From Citrobacter farmeri (GTDB taxonomy: Bacteria; Pseudomonadota; Gammaproteobacteria; Enterobacterales; Enterobacteriaceae): a stretch of 64,000 bases of DNA. Of this stretch, positions 44,387 to 53,391 are shown one piece after another. The stretch is taken from contig NZ_CP077291.1 in the NCBI RefSeq assembly GCF_019048065.1, forward strand, positions 806,001-870,000, given 5' to 3'. The position numbers were made by a program, and so were the translations under genes. A model generated the notes under the pieces. It saw only the letters and a list, made by a program, of their open reading frames with translations. It was not told the origin of the DNA and searched no databases. The stretch's first letter is position 1; each line of letters starts with the position of its first letter.

Positions 44387-45142
44387 TGATAACTCCATTG
44401 TAATGATGAGACGATGACGTCCATATTGTTAAGCGTTTTTGAAACTTCAGTGTCTTTCCCGCTAATACTGAAAGCTATTATATTGATTAATCCAGGTGAG
44501 AATAATCGTTTAAAACGTTCGTAGTTATACGTGTTGATAGCTCTTTGCGATTGTTTTTTTTATTATATGCAGGGTAATTATCCATCTTCGCTAATCTCGT
44601 TTACAGAGAGGCACATAGTGATTGTCATGGCTATGCGGGTTGTAAGCTGTTATTGATGATTAATTCACCAATAACAGGATTTATATCGTGCATTGTGAAT
44701 TTATTTTACTTATTAATGTCATGATTTATCTGATGAAATAATCCTATTGTTTTATCTGAGGTATTTTTATTTTTTTAAATGTGACTTTTATTTTTTACGA
44801 TAAATTGTGATGCCGATCTCATGTTGTCTGGCGGTGTGGATACCTCGAATTTATATTCTGCTTATGTTTTTTTAATGATTGAAATTATCTTGGTTTTAAT
44901 TGTGGGATTATTCGTTAGGAATTTTCCATACCTGCTTCTATATTCTTAGTAATCTCTGGATTTATGTTTGTTGTACACCTTAAAAAACTGTTTTATATTG
45001 TTTGTCCGGTTTCGGACATGTGCTCATAAATAATTGATGCCTCTCTTTGAGTCGCTATAGAATGCTTGCGCAAATAAGCTTAATTATTTGGATTTTAAAT
45101 CTGATGGAACAACTGATACACGTCCCTGAGGAGGGATGACTA
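44387..45142. promoter_or_regulatory. AT-rich region upstream of the autotransporter gene
   Basis: 756 bp, strongly AT-rich, no supported gene. It must carry the promoters of the divergent lipoprotein and autotransporter genes. Its composition resembles H-NS-silenced control regions of surface-protein genes. It includes the dyad TGTCCG-GTTT-CGGACA at 45003-45018. Confidence 0.5.
45003..45018. promoter_or_regulatory. Dyad upstream of the autotransporter gene
   Basis: TGTCCG-GTTT-CGGACA is a perfect 6-bp inverted repeat, GC-rich within an AT-rich tract, 125 bases before the start codon. Possible operator; the regulator encoded at 48114 is one candidate. Confidence 0.35.
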
Positions 45143-48025
45143 ATGCATACATGGAAAACGAAACTTGCTGTATCAAAAATAGCATTGGCCTGCACGCTGG
45201 CAATCACTTCTCAGGCAAATGCGTCAACGGATATCTCTGGAACCCGATACAATACATTCGTCCATTATAATGACGAAACTCATGCTGATGGAGTGTATTA
45301 CCAGGGCTATGTCGGATGGAATAACTACGCTGCGGATAGTCTGTATAATGGAAACATTTATCCAGAAATCAACAATGCAACAGTAAATGGGGTTATCTCT
45401 ACCTATTATCTGAACAGTGGAGTAGCGGGTGACACAAATCCCAATAGTCTGACAATCAAAAACAGTACTATCCATGGGATGATTACCTCTCAGTGTATGA
45501 GTGCGGATTGCGCTGAGCGCGAGACGGGGTATGTCTACGATCGTCTTTCACTGACGGTGGATAACTCAACCATTGACGATAATTTTGAGCACTACACCTA
45601 TAACGGCACAAATGCCGATGGATCGCGGGATACGCATTCCTATGACGTTTACGACCTTGGCACTGCCATTACGCTGAACCAGGAAGTCGATTTAAACATC
45701 AAAAACAATTCTCGTGTCGCGGGTATTACGCTGACGCAAGGGTACGAGTGGGCAGACATTGACGACAACACCGTCAGTACCGGTGTTGATAGCAGTGAAG
45801 TCTTCAACAATAACATCAATGTCACTGATTCAACGGTAACATCAGGTTCATGGTCTGATGAGGGCACATCAGGCTGGTTTGGCAACACCAATAACGCAGG
45901 CGATTACAGCGGCACAGGAACGATGAATCCTGACGATTTCGCGATCTCCGCCGTCGCAAATCCGAATGCGGATAACGCCATGCAGACCACCGTTAACCTC
46001 AACAATTCAACATTGTTAGGCGACGTCTTCTTCTCCAGTAACTTTGACGAGAACTTCTTCCCGAACGGTGCTGACAGCTATCGCGATACTGACACAGCGC
46101 CAGACACCAACGGTTGGGATGGAACCGATCGGATGGATGTGACGTTGAACAACGGCAGTAAGTGGGTGGGTGCAGCGATCTCTGCGCATCAGGTTGATAC
46201 TAATGGTGACGGCGTTTATGACAGCTTCGAGTTGGGCACCGAAGCGACCGCAACCCTGTTCGACATTGCAGCGAACAGCCTGTGGCCATGGTCTACCTAC
46301 GGAATTGAAAATGGTGATACTGCCTACAACGAAGGCGATCATGTCGCGGGCAACAGCGTTTACCAGAGTGGCCTGTTCAACGTCACGCTGAACGGTGGCT
46401 CACAGTGGGATACCACGAAATTATCGCTGATTGATACGCTGAGCATCAACAGTGGATCAGTGGTGAATGTTGCTGATTCTACGCTGATTTCTGACACCAT
46501 CGCGTTAGCCGGTGGCGCAGCGCTGAACATCAATGAAGATGGTCATGTCGCAACCGATTCTCTGTCAATCAACAACAGTACCGTCACGCTTGCTGATGAT
46601 GTGGCTGCGGGCTGGGGCACCAATAATGCCGCGCTGTACGCCAATACCATCAACGTAACCAATGACGGTGTTCTGGATGTCGGTAACAGCACCGCATACG
46701 CGCTGCAGACGGATACGCTGAACCTGACCAGCTCGACCGATGCGAACGGTAATGTCCATGCGGGTGTTTTCAACATTCATAGCAACAACTTTGTGTTGGA
46801 TGCTGACCTGGTCAACGATCGTACCTGGGACAGATCTCAGGCGAACTATGGTTACGGCATTATCGCCATGAACTCCGATGGTCACATGACCGTCAGTGGT
46901 AATGGCGATGCTGAGACGACAGCGACCGGTAACTATAAAGTACGTATCGACAACGCCACGGGTGAAGGTTCCATTGCGGATTACAAAGGTAAAGAGCTGA
47001 TCTATGTCAACGACCGGAACAGCACAGCAACCTTCTCTGCAGCGAACAAGGCCGATCTGGGTGCCTATACCTATCAGGCTCAGCAGCAGGGCAACTCTGT
47101 TGTCATGCAGCAGACGAGACTGACGGATTACGCAAACATGGCGCTGAGCATTCCGTCTGCGAACACCAATATCTGGAATCTGCAGCAGGATACCGTCGGG
47201 ACGCGTCTGACCAACTCTCGTCATGGCCTGACGGATAACGGCGGCGCATGGGTAAGCTACTTCGGTGGCGGCTTCAACGGTGACAACGACACCATTCGTT
47301 ACGACCAGGATGTTAACGGCATCATGGTTGGTGTGGATAGCAAAGTTGAGGGTAACTACGCGAAGTGGACTGTCGGTGCGGCGGCAGGTTTCGCGAAGGG
47401 TGACATCAAAGATCGTACCGGAAAAGTGGACCAGGACAGCCAGTCGGCTTACCTCTACACCTCTGCATACTTTGCAAACAATATCTTTGTTGATGGCAAC
47501 CTGAGCTATTCACACTTCAGCAACGATCTGACTGCCAACATGAGCAATGGTCAGCACGTCAGTGGCGATAGTTCTTCTGATGCCTGGGGCTTCGGTCTGA
47601 AACTGGGCTATGACTGGAAACCTTCTGATGCCGCTTATGTGACTCCGTATGCCAGCATCTCTGGTTTGTTCCAGTCTGGTGATGATTATCGTCTGAGCAA
47701 CAAGATGAAAGTGGATAGCCAGTCTTACGACAGCATGCGTTATGAGCTGGGCGTGGATACAGGCTACACCTTCACTTACAGCGAAGATCAGGCGCTGACG
47801 CCTTACTTCAAGCTGGCTTATGTTTACGATGATTCCGACAACGATGCCAAGGTGAACGGTGATTCTATCGATAACGGCGTTAAAGGTTCTGCGGTACGTG
47901 TTGGACTGGGTACTCAGTTCAGCTTTACCAAGAACTTCAGCGCGTACAGTGATGTGAATTACCTCGGCGGTGGCGATGTCGATCAGGACTGGGCTGCAAA
48001 CGTAGGGGTTAAATATACCTGGTAA
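45143..48025 (+). CDS. AIDA-type autotransporter (type Va secretion)
   Basis: 960 residues. Signal peptide 1-27 (cleaved after ANA). The passenger, about 28-690, is rich in Asn, Asp, Ser and Thr, with repeated strand-turn units such as LTIKNSTIHG, LTVDNSTID, VNLNNSTLLGD and VTLNGGSQWD, typical of a beta-helix. The C-terminal barrel begins near GGAWVSYFGGGF (about 699) and ends in VGVKYTW. It should be exported by itself to the cell surface; adhesion or biofilm is the usual role. It has two Cys in the passenger (MSADC and SQC), unusual for these proteins. The closest named relative is uncertain. Confidence 0.88.
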   Translation: MHTWKTKLAVSKIALACTLAITSQANASTDISGTRYNTFVHYNDETHADGVYYQGYVGWNNYAADSLYNGNIYPEINNATVNGVISTYYLNSGVAGDTNPNSLTIKNSTIHGMITSQCMSADCAERETGYVYDRLSLTVDNSTIDDNFEHYTYNGTNADGSRDTHSYDVYDLGTAITLNQEVDLNIKNNSRVAGITLTQGYEWADIDDNTVSTGVDSSEVFNNNINVTDSTVTSGSWSDEGTSGWFGNTNNAGDYSGTGTMNPDDFAISAVANPNADNAMQTTVNLNNSTLLGDVFFSSNFDENFFPNGADSYRDTDTAPDTNGWDGTDRMDVTLNNGSKWVGAAISAHQVDTNGDGVYDSFELGTEATATLFDIAANSLWPWSTYGIENGDTAYNEGDHVAGNSVYQSGLFNVTLNGGSQWDTTKLSLIDTLSINSGSVVNVADSTLISDTIALAGGAALNINEDGHVATDSLSINNSTVTLADDVAAGWGTNNAALYANTINVTNDGVLDVGNSTAYALQTDTLNLTSSTDANGNVHAGVFNIHSNNFVLDADLVNDRTWDRSQANYGYGIIAMNSDGHMTVSGNGDAETTATGNYKVRIDNATGEGSIADYKGKELIYVNDRNSTATFSAANKADLGAYTYQAQQQGNSVVMQQTRLTDYANMALSIPSANTNIWNLQQDTVGTRLTNSRHGLTDNGGAWVSYFGGGFNGDNDTIRYDQDVNGIMVGVDSKVEGNYAKWTVGAAAGFAKGDIKDRTGKVDQDSQSAYLYTSAYFANNIFVDGNLSYSHFSNDLTANMSNGQHVSGDSSSDAWGFGLKLGYDWKPSDAAYVTPYASISGLFQSGDDYRLSNKMKVDSQSYDSMRYELGVDTGYTFTYSEDQALTPYFKLAYVYDDSDNDAKVNGDSIDNGVKGSAVRVGLGTQFSFTKNFSAYSDVNYLGGGDVDQDWAANVGVKYTW

Positions 48026-48070
48026 TCATTTCTCCCGGAGAAAATAGATAAAGGTTATTTACGCTGATAA

Positions 48071-48101
48071 TTGCCCGTCAAGAATATGACGGGCAATTTT
48101 T
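48071..48101 (+). terminator. Terminator after the autotransporter gene
   Basis: TTGCCCGTCA-AGAATA-TGACGGGCAA is a 10-bp perfect stem with a 6-base loop, followed by TTTTT. It ends 12 bases before the next start codon. Confidence 0.88.
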
Positions 48102-48113
48102 GCAAGGAGCAAC

Positions 48114-48737
48114 ATGCTGTCAATCACGAAGCCGGTGGCTGAATTTATCAAGCTGGATAAGCAGTTATCATCATACGGCACCCATTTTGATGTTTCTTGC
48201 AAGAAACAAGTGCTTTATTTTAGCGAGTCGAACAACGACAACGTGGTTGTGATTCGTTCGGGAACCGTTTCACTCCGTCGAGGCGGAGCGGTACTGATTG
48301 GTTTTGCGGAGGCTCCAGTGATTACTGGATTAGCGAATAGCATCATCGAAGCCAACGCCCACTATCAATTAGTGTCAGAAGCGAATTGCTCTGGCTACTA
48401 TCTCCCTGCATCCGTCGGGATGAAAATCATTGAGGAAAATAACCTGTGGCGTGAAGCTTTTTGCTGGCTCGCCTGGCATAACCGTGTGATGGAGTTACGC
48501 GATCTGCAATTGATCGGGAATAGCTCGTATGATCAGATTCGGGTCACGCTGATGTCGATGATGGAATGGGATGAGACGTTACGTTATCGTGTTGGCGTCA
48601 TGAATTATATCCACCAGAGAACCTGTATTTCTCGTTCCGTGGTCGCCGAAGTTCTCTCGGCGTTGCGAAAGGGGGGATACATTGAAATGAAGCAAGGTAA
48701 ATTGATCGCAGTTAATCATCTGCCTGCAGAGTACTGA
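48114..48737 (+). CDS. IprA/YaiV-like winged-helix regulator
   Basis: 207 residues, start preceded by AAGGAG. A CRP-like fold without cAMP-binding motifs: an N-terminal sensor barrel (VVVIRSGTVSLRRGG...) and a C-terminal winged helix with ISRSVVAEVLSALRKGGYIEMKQGKLI, as in the IprA family. It starts only 12 bases past the autotransporter terminator, so it is probably transcribed by read-through and may control the autotransporter. The target is unproven. Confidence 0.82.
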   Translation: MLSITKPVAEFIKLDKQLSSYGTHFDVSCKKQVLYFSESNNDNVVVIRSGTVSLRRGGAVLIGFAEAPVITGLANSIIEANAHYQLVSEANCSGYYLPASVGMKIIEENNLWREAFCWLAWHNRVMELRDLQLIGNSSYDQIRVTLMSMMEWDETLRYRVGVMNYIHQRTCISRSVVAEVLSALRKGGYIEMKQGKLIAVNHLPAEY

Positions 48738-48903
48738 ACGTTGAGTGATGATGACGCAACCTCCAACGGGTCGTCGTCGTGAGGCCACGCGATCCCGCGA
48801 TCGGGATAGCGACAGGGTTTCATTTCCCCGTTTTCCGCTGACACTTCTCCTGTTATTCATCGTATGTCACCTCATCCCGTCTCCTTTTCGCCAACACATT
48901 GCA

Positions 48904-48931
48904 TTGACAGTACTGTCTGTAACGTTACACT
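48904..48931 (+). promoter_or_regulatory. Promoter of the lacI-type gene
   Basis: TTGACA at 48904-48909 and TACACT at 48926-48931 with 16 bases between. The operator-like dyad overlaps the spacer and -10, which predicts autorepression. Confidence 0.65.
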
Positions 48932-48934
48932 AAA
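48915..48934 (+). promoter_or_regulatory. LacI-family operator, copy 1
   Basis: The 12-bp palindrome TGTAACGTTACA (48918-48929), with a central CG as is usual for LacI/GalR operators, lies inside a 20-base sequence that is repeated exactly upstream of the TRAP operon (54541-54560, opposite strand). Confidence 0.75.
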
Positions 48935-49019
48935 CCGTTGTAGTTCATAATTCCTAAAAAGATGGCGATGCCGGATGTGAGCGTTTTCCGCCATTCATCG
49001 ATTGCCGCAAAGGAGATGT

Positions 49020-50054
49020 ATGGCGAATATTCGTGATGTCGCAAAGCATGCTGGCGTTTCCGTCAGTACGGTATCTAATGTGCTCAACGGGCGTACCGAT
49101 CAAATGCGTGCTGAAACGCTGGCGCGCATCCAGCAGAGCATGCAGACGCTGAATTACTTTCCAAACCGGGTGGCGCAACAGCTCAAGACCGGGCAGGCCA
49201 AAATGATTGGCCTGCTGGTGCCATCGATTGTGAATCCCAGCTTTGCCGCCCTGGCTCGTGAAGTCGATCTGGCTGCCAAAAAACGTCAGTTCCGGGTGCT
49301 GATTGGTAATACCTACCGGCAGATTGAAGAAGAAGAAGCCTTTCTGGACGATATGTTTTCCCACGGCGTCCGCGGGATTATCGTTGCTGCCTGCGATATT
49401 GAAAAAGCGCATTTTGCGCGAGCGGTAGAGCAGGGGATGGTGATGGTGAACTATGACGGCCGCATGCCTGCGCGCGCTCAGTCCGACCATTTTGCGCTGG
49501 ACAGCGTCTCTATGGACAACATTGGTGCCGGACGAATGGCGGCAGAACACCTGATCGCACAGGGATGCCGCCGCCTCGCATTTGCCACGGTGGAAGGGAT
49601 GACGCCGAGCCGTGCGCACAAAATCGAAGGTTTTCTTCGCGCGGCGCAAGAGCACGGGCTATATCGGGAAGGGATGATCATTGAAGGTCAGGCTGTGGCC
49701 GCCTATGGCGATACGGAAATGACAGAACTTGGGCGGGCGCTGGCGTTAAAAATCAGCCAACAGCCAGAGTTCCCGGATGGCATCGTGGCGATCAACGACG
49801 CGCTGGGTATTGGGCTGATGGCCGGTCTGCATCAGGCGGGGATCGATGTGCCACAGCAAATTTCTATTGTGGGTATCGACAATATCCCGCTCTCCGGACT
49901 GGTTTTCCCTGGGCTGACCTCCATCATGCCGCCGCTTCGGGAGATGGCTGAGGTGATGGTTGCGCGGCTGATTGACAGGACCGAAAACCCGGCTATTTCG
50001 CCAGAAGAGTTTTTGTTCCCTCCGACGTTGGTTTCCCGACAATCGGTACGATAA
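49020..50054 (+). CDS. LacI-family transcriptional repressor
   Basis: 344 residues from the ATG at 49020 (AAGGAGATGT upstream). N-terminal helix-turn-helix NIRDVAKHAGVSVSTVSNVLNG with hinge NRVAQQLKTG, then a ribose-binding-type ligand domain (IGLLVPSIVNPSFAALAREV, DGIVAINDALGIGLMAGL). It probably represses itself and the TRAP/SDR/mutarotase operon by binding the two identical sites; the inducer is presumably the imported sugar or sugar acid. It converges on the mutarotase gene, with 40 bases between the stops. Confidence 0.9.
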   Translation: MANIRDVAKHAGVSVSTVSNVLNGRTDQMRAETLARIQQSMQTLNYFPNRVAQQLKTGQAKMIGLLVPSIVNPSFAALAREVDLAAKKRQFRVLIGNTYRQIEEEEAFLDDMFSHGVRGIIVAACDIEKAHFARAVEQGMVMVNYDGRMPARAQSDHFALDSVSMDNIGAGRMAAEHLIAQGCRRLAFATVEGMTPSRAHKIEGFLRAAQEHGLYREGMIIEGQAVAAYGDTEMTELGRALALKISQQPEFPDGIVAINDALGIGLMAGLHQAGIDVPQQISIVGIDNIPLSGLVFPGLTSIMPPLREMAEVMVARLIDRTENPAISPEEFLFPPTLVSRQSVR

Positions 50055-50094
50055 CGGCGTGGCAGGAGAAGAACGGCACGTTCTTCTCGTTTTG

Positions 50095-50514
50095 TCATAC
50101 CAGCGTTGGGGCCACGGTCAGCAGGATATTGGCGAAGCGGCGGGTTTCACCGGACGCGATGACCAGGATCGTGTCGGACGATTTGGCAAGCGAATAAAAT
50201 GCGTTACGTTCAACATATTCAAACTCAATTGATTCAGAGAGCATGTCGCGGTATTCGCGTTCGACCGTATTATCAAAATCCGCCGGGCTTGCCATCAACG
50301 TGGCTTTTTCCACATTAATATAGCCGAGAATTTTCTCCAGAATGACGACGCTGCCGATCAACCCCGGAGTGAAATTAAGCCAGATAATCCGTGCCTGCGC
50401 AGAAGTATTGGTTAGAAAAGAATAATTGGCATCGGTGATTAAAATATTCGCCTTGTGTCCGCACTGTGCCAGTGCCTGTAATAAATCAGGATGAATAATA
50501 TCTGACTTGATCAT
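50095..50514 (-). CDS. RbsD/FucU-family sugar mutarotase
   Basis: 139 residues. PDLLQALAQCGHKANILITDANY places His20 where RbsD/FucU proteins have the catalytic His, and the DANY segment follows the FucU pattern. These enzymes speed anomer interconversion of monosaccharides. Last gene of the operon dctP-dctQM-SDR-mutarotase; AAAAGG precedes the start. It implies that the transported compound is a ring-forming sugar or sugar acid. Confidence 0.88.
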   Translation of the reverse strand: MIKSDIIHPDLLQALAQCGHKANILITDANYSFLTNTSAQARIIWLNFTPGLIGSVVILEKILGYINVEKATLMASPADFDNTVEREYRDMLSESIEFEYVERNAFYSLAKSSDTILVIASGETRRFANILLTVAPTLV

Positions 50515-50561
50515 ATGTCATACCTTTTAAAAGCTGGCGGGCATGATTACCCGCCATATTT

Positions 50562-51326
50562 TTATGCCCGGTAAATACCGCCGTTAATGTCGATGGTGGC
50601 GCCGGAAACGAAACCATCATATTCAGAGGCGAGGAAACAGATGACCCTTGCCACATCTTCCGGCGTGCCCGCTCTTCCCAGAGGTATGGCCTGGATCGTC
50701 TGGTCGGCAGAGGCCTGCGTGGTGTGTTGATTATGAAAGCGAGTGCCCAGAATCAGTCCTGGCGCAACGGCATTGACGCGGATGCCGTGTTCACCGAGTT
50801 CAGCGGCGAGTGAGCGAGTCCAGGTCAGCACCGCGCCTTTGGTGGTGGAATACACCAGAGAACCCGCGTGGCCGCCGGAGCGTCCGGCCAGAGAGGCCAG
50901 ATTGACGATACTGGCGCCGTCTGGCGCGGCTTTTAGCCACGGTAAAGCCTGCTGAGTGACATTTAGCATCGTGGTCATATTGACATCGATAACCGTGCGC
51001 CAGAAATGAGGCTCGATCTCACCCAGCCATTTGCGAGCAATAATGCCGCCGACGTTATTAACCAGAATATCGATACCGCCGAGAAATTCTGCCGCCTGCG
51101 CCACGCAGCGGGCCGCATCTTCTTCATCGGTTAAATCGGCGAAGCCGCAGGACGCCCGACAGCCCTGCTGCTCGGCGAGAGCAATTAATTCCCGTGGACC
51201 TTCTTCGCCACTGAAATAATGAATATAGATATCGCATCCCGCCTCAATCAGTTTTCTTGCACTCTCTTTACCAATGCCTTGTTCTGCACCGGTAATAAAC
51301 GCTTTTTTACCCGTTAATAATCCCAT
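50562..51326 (-). CDS. Short-chain dehydrogenase/reductase
   Basis: 254 residues, classical SDR. NAD(P) motif TGAEQGIG at 12-19, NNVGG at 90-94, catalytic Ser145, Tyr159 and Lys163 (YSTTK), and a C-terminal GATIDINGG. It probably oxidises or reduces the imported carbohydrate at one carbon. It lies 47 bases before the mutarotase gene and 117 bases after the TRAP permease gene; that gap contains a small TGCCAC/GTGGCA hairpin. Confidence 0.9.
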   Translation of the reverse strand: MGLLTGKKAFITGAEQGIGKESARKLIEAGCDIYIHYFSGEEGPRELIALAEQQGCRASCGFADLTDEEDAARCVAQAAEFLGGIDILVNNVGGIIARKWLGEIEPHFWRTVIDVNMTTMLNVTQQALPWLKAAPDGASIVNLASLAGRSGGHAGSLVYSTTKGAVLTWTRSLAAELGEHGIRVNAVAPGLILGTRFHNQHTTQASADQTIQAIPLGRAGTPEDVARVICFLASEYDGFVSGATIDINGGIYRA

Positions 51327-51443
51327 TTCATACTCCCGTTATTCATATTTAAACGGCATCAGGCAATGACGTGATATCGTTTTGCCGTTTTTTGCGCGTG
51401 GATATCCCTGCCACCAGAATGTGGCAAATTCAGGACGTAATTA

Positions 51444-53318
51444 TCAGTAACCGGCCAGTCCAGGCAGCCAGGTGGTTAACGGTGGCGCCATGGCGACAAT
51501 AATGATGCCGACAAAAATCACCGCCAGATATTTTGCCATCGGTCTGATGACGTGTTTCATTTCCACTCCGCAAATCGCGCAGGTGGTGTATAAACCCAGA
51601 CCGATCGGTGGTGAAAACAGGCCAAAGCCCATCGCCATGATCATCACAATGCCAAAGTGCAGCGGGTTAAAGCCAAGCTGAATCGCAATCGGCACCAGAA
51701 TAGGGGCGAAGATGATCAGCGCTGGCGCGCCTTCGAGCACCGCACCAAAGATGATCAGAATGACAATGGTCAACATCAGGAACAGCCAGGCACCTTGCTC
51801 CATACCAATTCCCACCAGCAGTTCAGCGATTTGCTGTGGGATCATCTGAATGGTCAGGGCATAGGAGAGACTGGTTGCACAGGCCACGATGAACAGCAGG
51901 ACGCCGGACATCGCCGCGATATCAACAAACATTTTCACCGTGGCTTTCAGCGTCAGTTCACCAAACGCCAGGCGGCCCACCACAATGGCGTAGATAACCG
52001 CGAAGGCGGAAATCTCCGTGGAGGTGGCGATCCCCATCATGACGCCACGGCCAATCATGAAGATCATGACCAGGCCAACCGCGGCACCCAGGTAAAGCTG
52101 AGTTCTCGGGCGTAATACCGGGTAGGCTTCGCTAACGTTAATTTTCCCGCCGAAACGATTGGCGGCGACCATTAACAGCACCAGCAGACAGGCCGCAGGC
52201 ACCAGGCCGGCAATAAACAACGCCCCGATGGAAATATTCGCGACAAAACCCATCACAATCAGGTTTACGCAAGGGGGAATGGTCTCTGCCATCACTGCGG
52301 ATGCGGCAAATACCCCGGCAGCTTCTTCGCTATCCTGCTTCGCACGGCGTACCGCAGGCATTAATACCCCACCGACGGCCGCCACATCCGCCAGTTTGGA
52401 ACCGGAGATGCCGGAGAAAAAAGCCATCGACAGCACGGTTGTCATATTCAGACCGCCGCGAAACCGTCCCATACCGCGCACAATCAGTTCGACCAGTCGC
52501 GTGGACATGCCGTTGATTTCCATTGCCGCACCGGCGAGCAAGAAGAACGGAATCGCCAACAGAACAAAGTGGTCAACGCCCGCCGCCACCTGCTGTGAGA
52601 AAAAGACAAAGGGCAGGGAAGGGTCGCAGATGAAAAAGACCATTGCGGACATGCCAAGCGTGAAGGCGATCGGCACACCGGCCAGAATGCCGAGCACGAA
52701 GCAAATCAGCATCAGGCCCGCTGCCGCGCTGGCAGGATCGGCCATCAGCGACAATTTCAGATAGCCCAGTGCCGCCAGCACTAAAATTCCAACACCGCTG
52801 AGCAACACCACTTTGGCGCGTTCATGCAGGGCATGTTCCAGCGCGGCCACCATCATCACCACGGAGCCGATTAACACCGGGATAACGTAGATGGTCTGCG
52901 GCAGGCCCGTCTCGGTGGTTTGCAATCGTGCTGCCTGGACCAGATCATAACTGGAAACCACCAACCCGACGGAGACCAGAAACAGGATCCAACGACTGGC
53001 ATGGATAACGTAAGGGCGAACGCTTTCAGGCAGGAAGCGTAAGAACAGATCGACACCGATGTGTCCGCCTCTGCCCGTCGAGGTCGCAACACCAAAAAAG
53101 ACCAGCGCAATCATCAGCGCGCGCGCCACTTCTTCCGCCCAGTGGATCGGTGAATGCAGGGCATAACGCCAGATCACCGAAGCGAATACCACCAGCACGT
53201 TGATAAACAGCACCAGCGCCCCGGCCCACGACGTTAAGGTTGTTAAAAATCGACTCAGCCGCCCCAACAGCGTCAACAAAGTATTTTCATCCTTTGTTTT
53301 CATCGAGATATCTGCCAT
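51444..53318 (-). CDS. TRAP transporter permease, fused DctQ-DctM
   Basis: 624 residues; AAAGGAG precedes the ATG. Residues about 1-190 are the small DctQ subunit with four membrane segments (HWAEEVARALMIALVFFG is typical). Residues about 195-620 are the large DctM ion-coupled subunit (GVPIAFTLGMSAMVFF, PFFLLAGAAMEINGMSTRLV, GISGSKLADVAAVGGVL, FGLFSPPIGLGLYTTCAI). Fusion of Q and M is a known variant. It imports an organic acid or sugar acid together with the binding protein encoded just upstream. Confidence 0.92.
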   Translation of the reverse strand: MADISMKTKDENTLLTLLGRLSRFLTTLTSWAGALVLFINVLVVFASVIWRYALHSPIHWAEEVARALMIALVFFGVATSTGRGGHIGVDLFLRFLPESVRPYVIHASRWILFLVSVGLVVSSYDLVQAARLQTTETGLPQTIYVIPVLIGSVVMMVAALEHALHERAKVVLLSGVGILVLAALGYLKLSLMADPASAAAGLMLICFVLGILAGVPIAFTLGMSAMVFFICDPSLPFVFFSQQVAAGVDHFVLLAIPFFLLAGAAMEINGMSTRLVELIVRGMGRFRGGLNMTTVLSMAFFSGISGSKLADVAAVGGVLMPAVRRAKQDSEEAAGVFAASAVMAETIPPCVNLIVMGFVANISIGALFIAGLVPAACLLVLLMVAANRFGGKINVSEAYPVLRPRTQLYLGAAVGLVMIFMIGRGVMMGIATSTEISAFAVIYAIVVGRLAFGELTLKATVKMFVDIAAMSGVLLFIVACATSLSYALTIQMIPQQIAELLVGIGMEQGAWLFLMLTIVILIIFGAVLEGAPALIIFAPILVPIAIQLGFNPLHFGIVMIMAMGFGLFSPPIGLGLYTTCAICGVEMKHVIRPMAKYLAVIFVGIIIVAMAPPLTTWLPGLAGY

Positions 53319-53349
53319 GGTGAACTCCTTTCATGGTTCGTTTGGGCAA

Positions 53350-53385
53350 CATCGTCGACCCGGGAAACTCCGCAGGCCGACGATG
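53350..53385 (-). repeat. Intercistronic hairpin between dctP-like and dctQM-like genes
   Basis: CATCGTCG and CGACGATG form an 8-bp stem around 20 bases in the 73-base gap. Such hairpins often keep the binding-protein message more abundant than the permease message. Confidence 0.5.
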
Positions 53386-53391
53386 CACGGC

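Noticed and set aside
45143..48025. Tandem-repeat or CRISPR-like array in the autotransporter gene
   Set aside because: The repeats are degenerate protein-level beta-helix units (NNST-type), not conserved nucleotide repeats.
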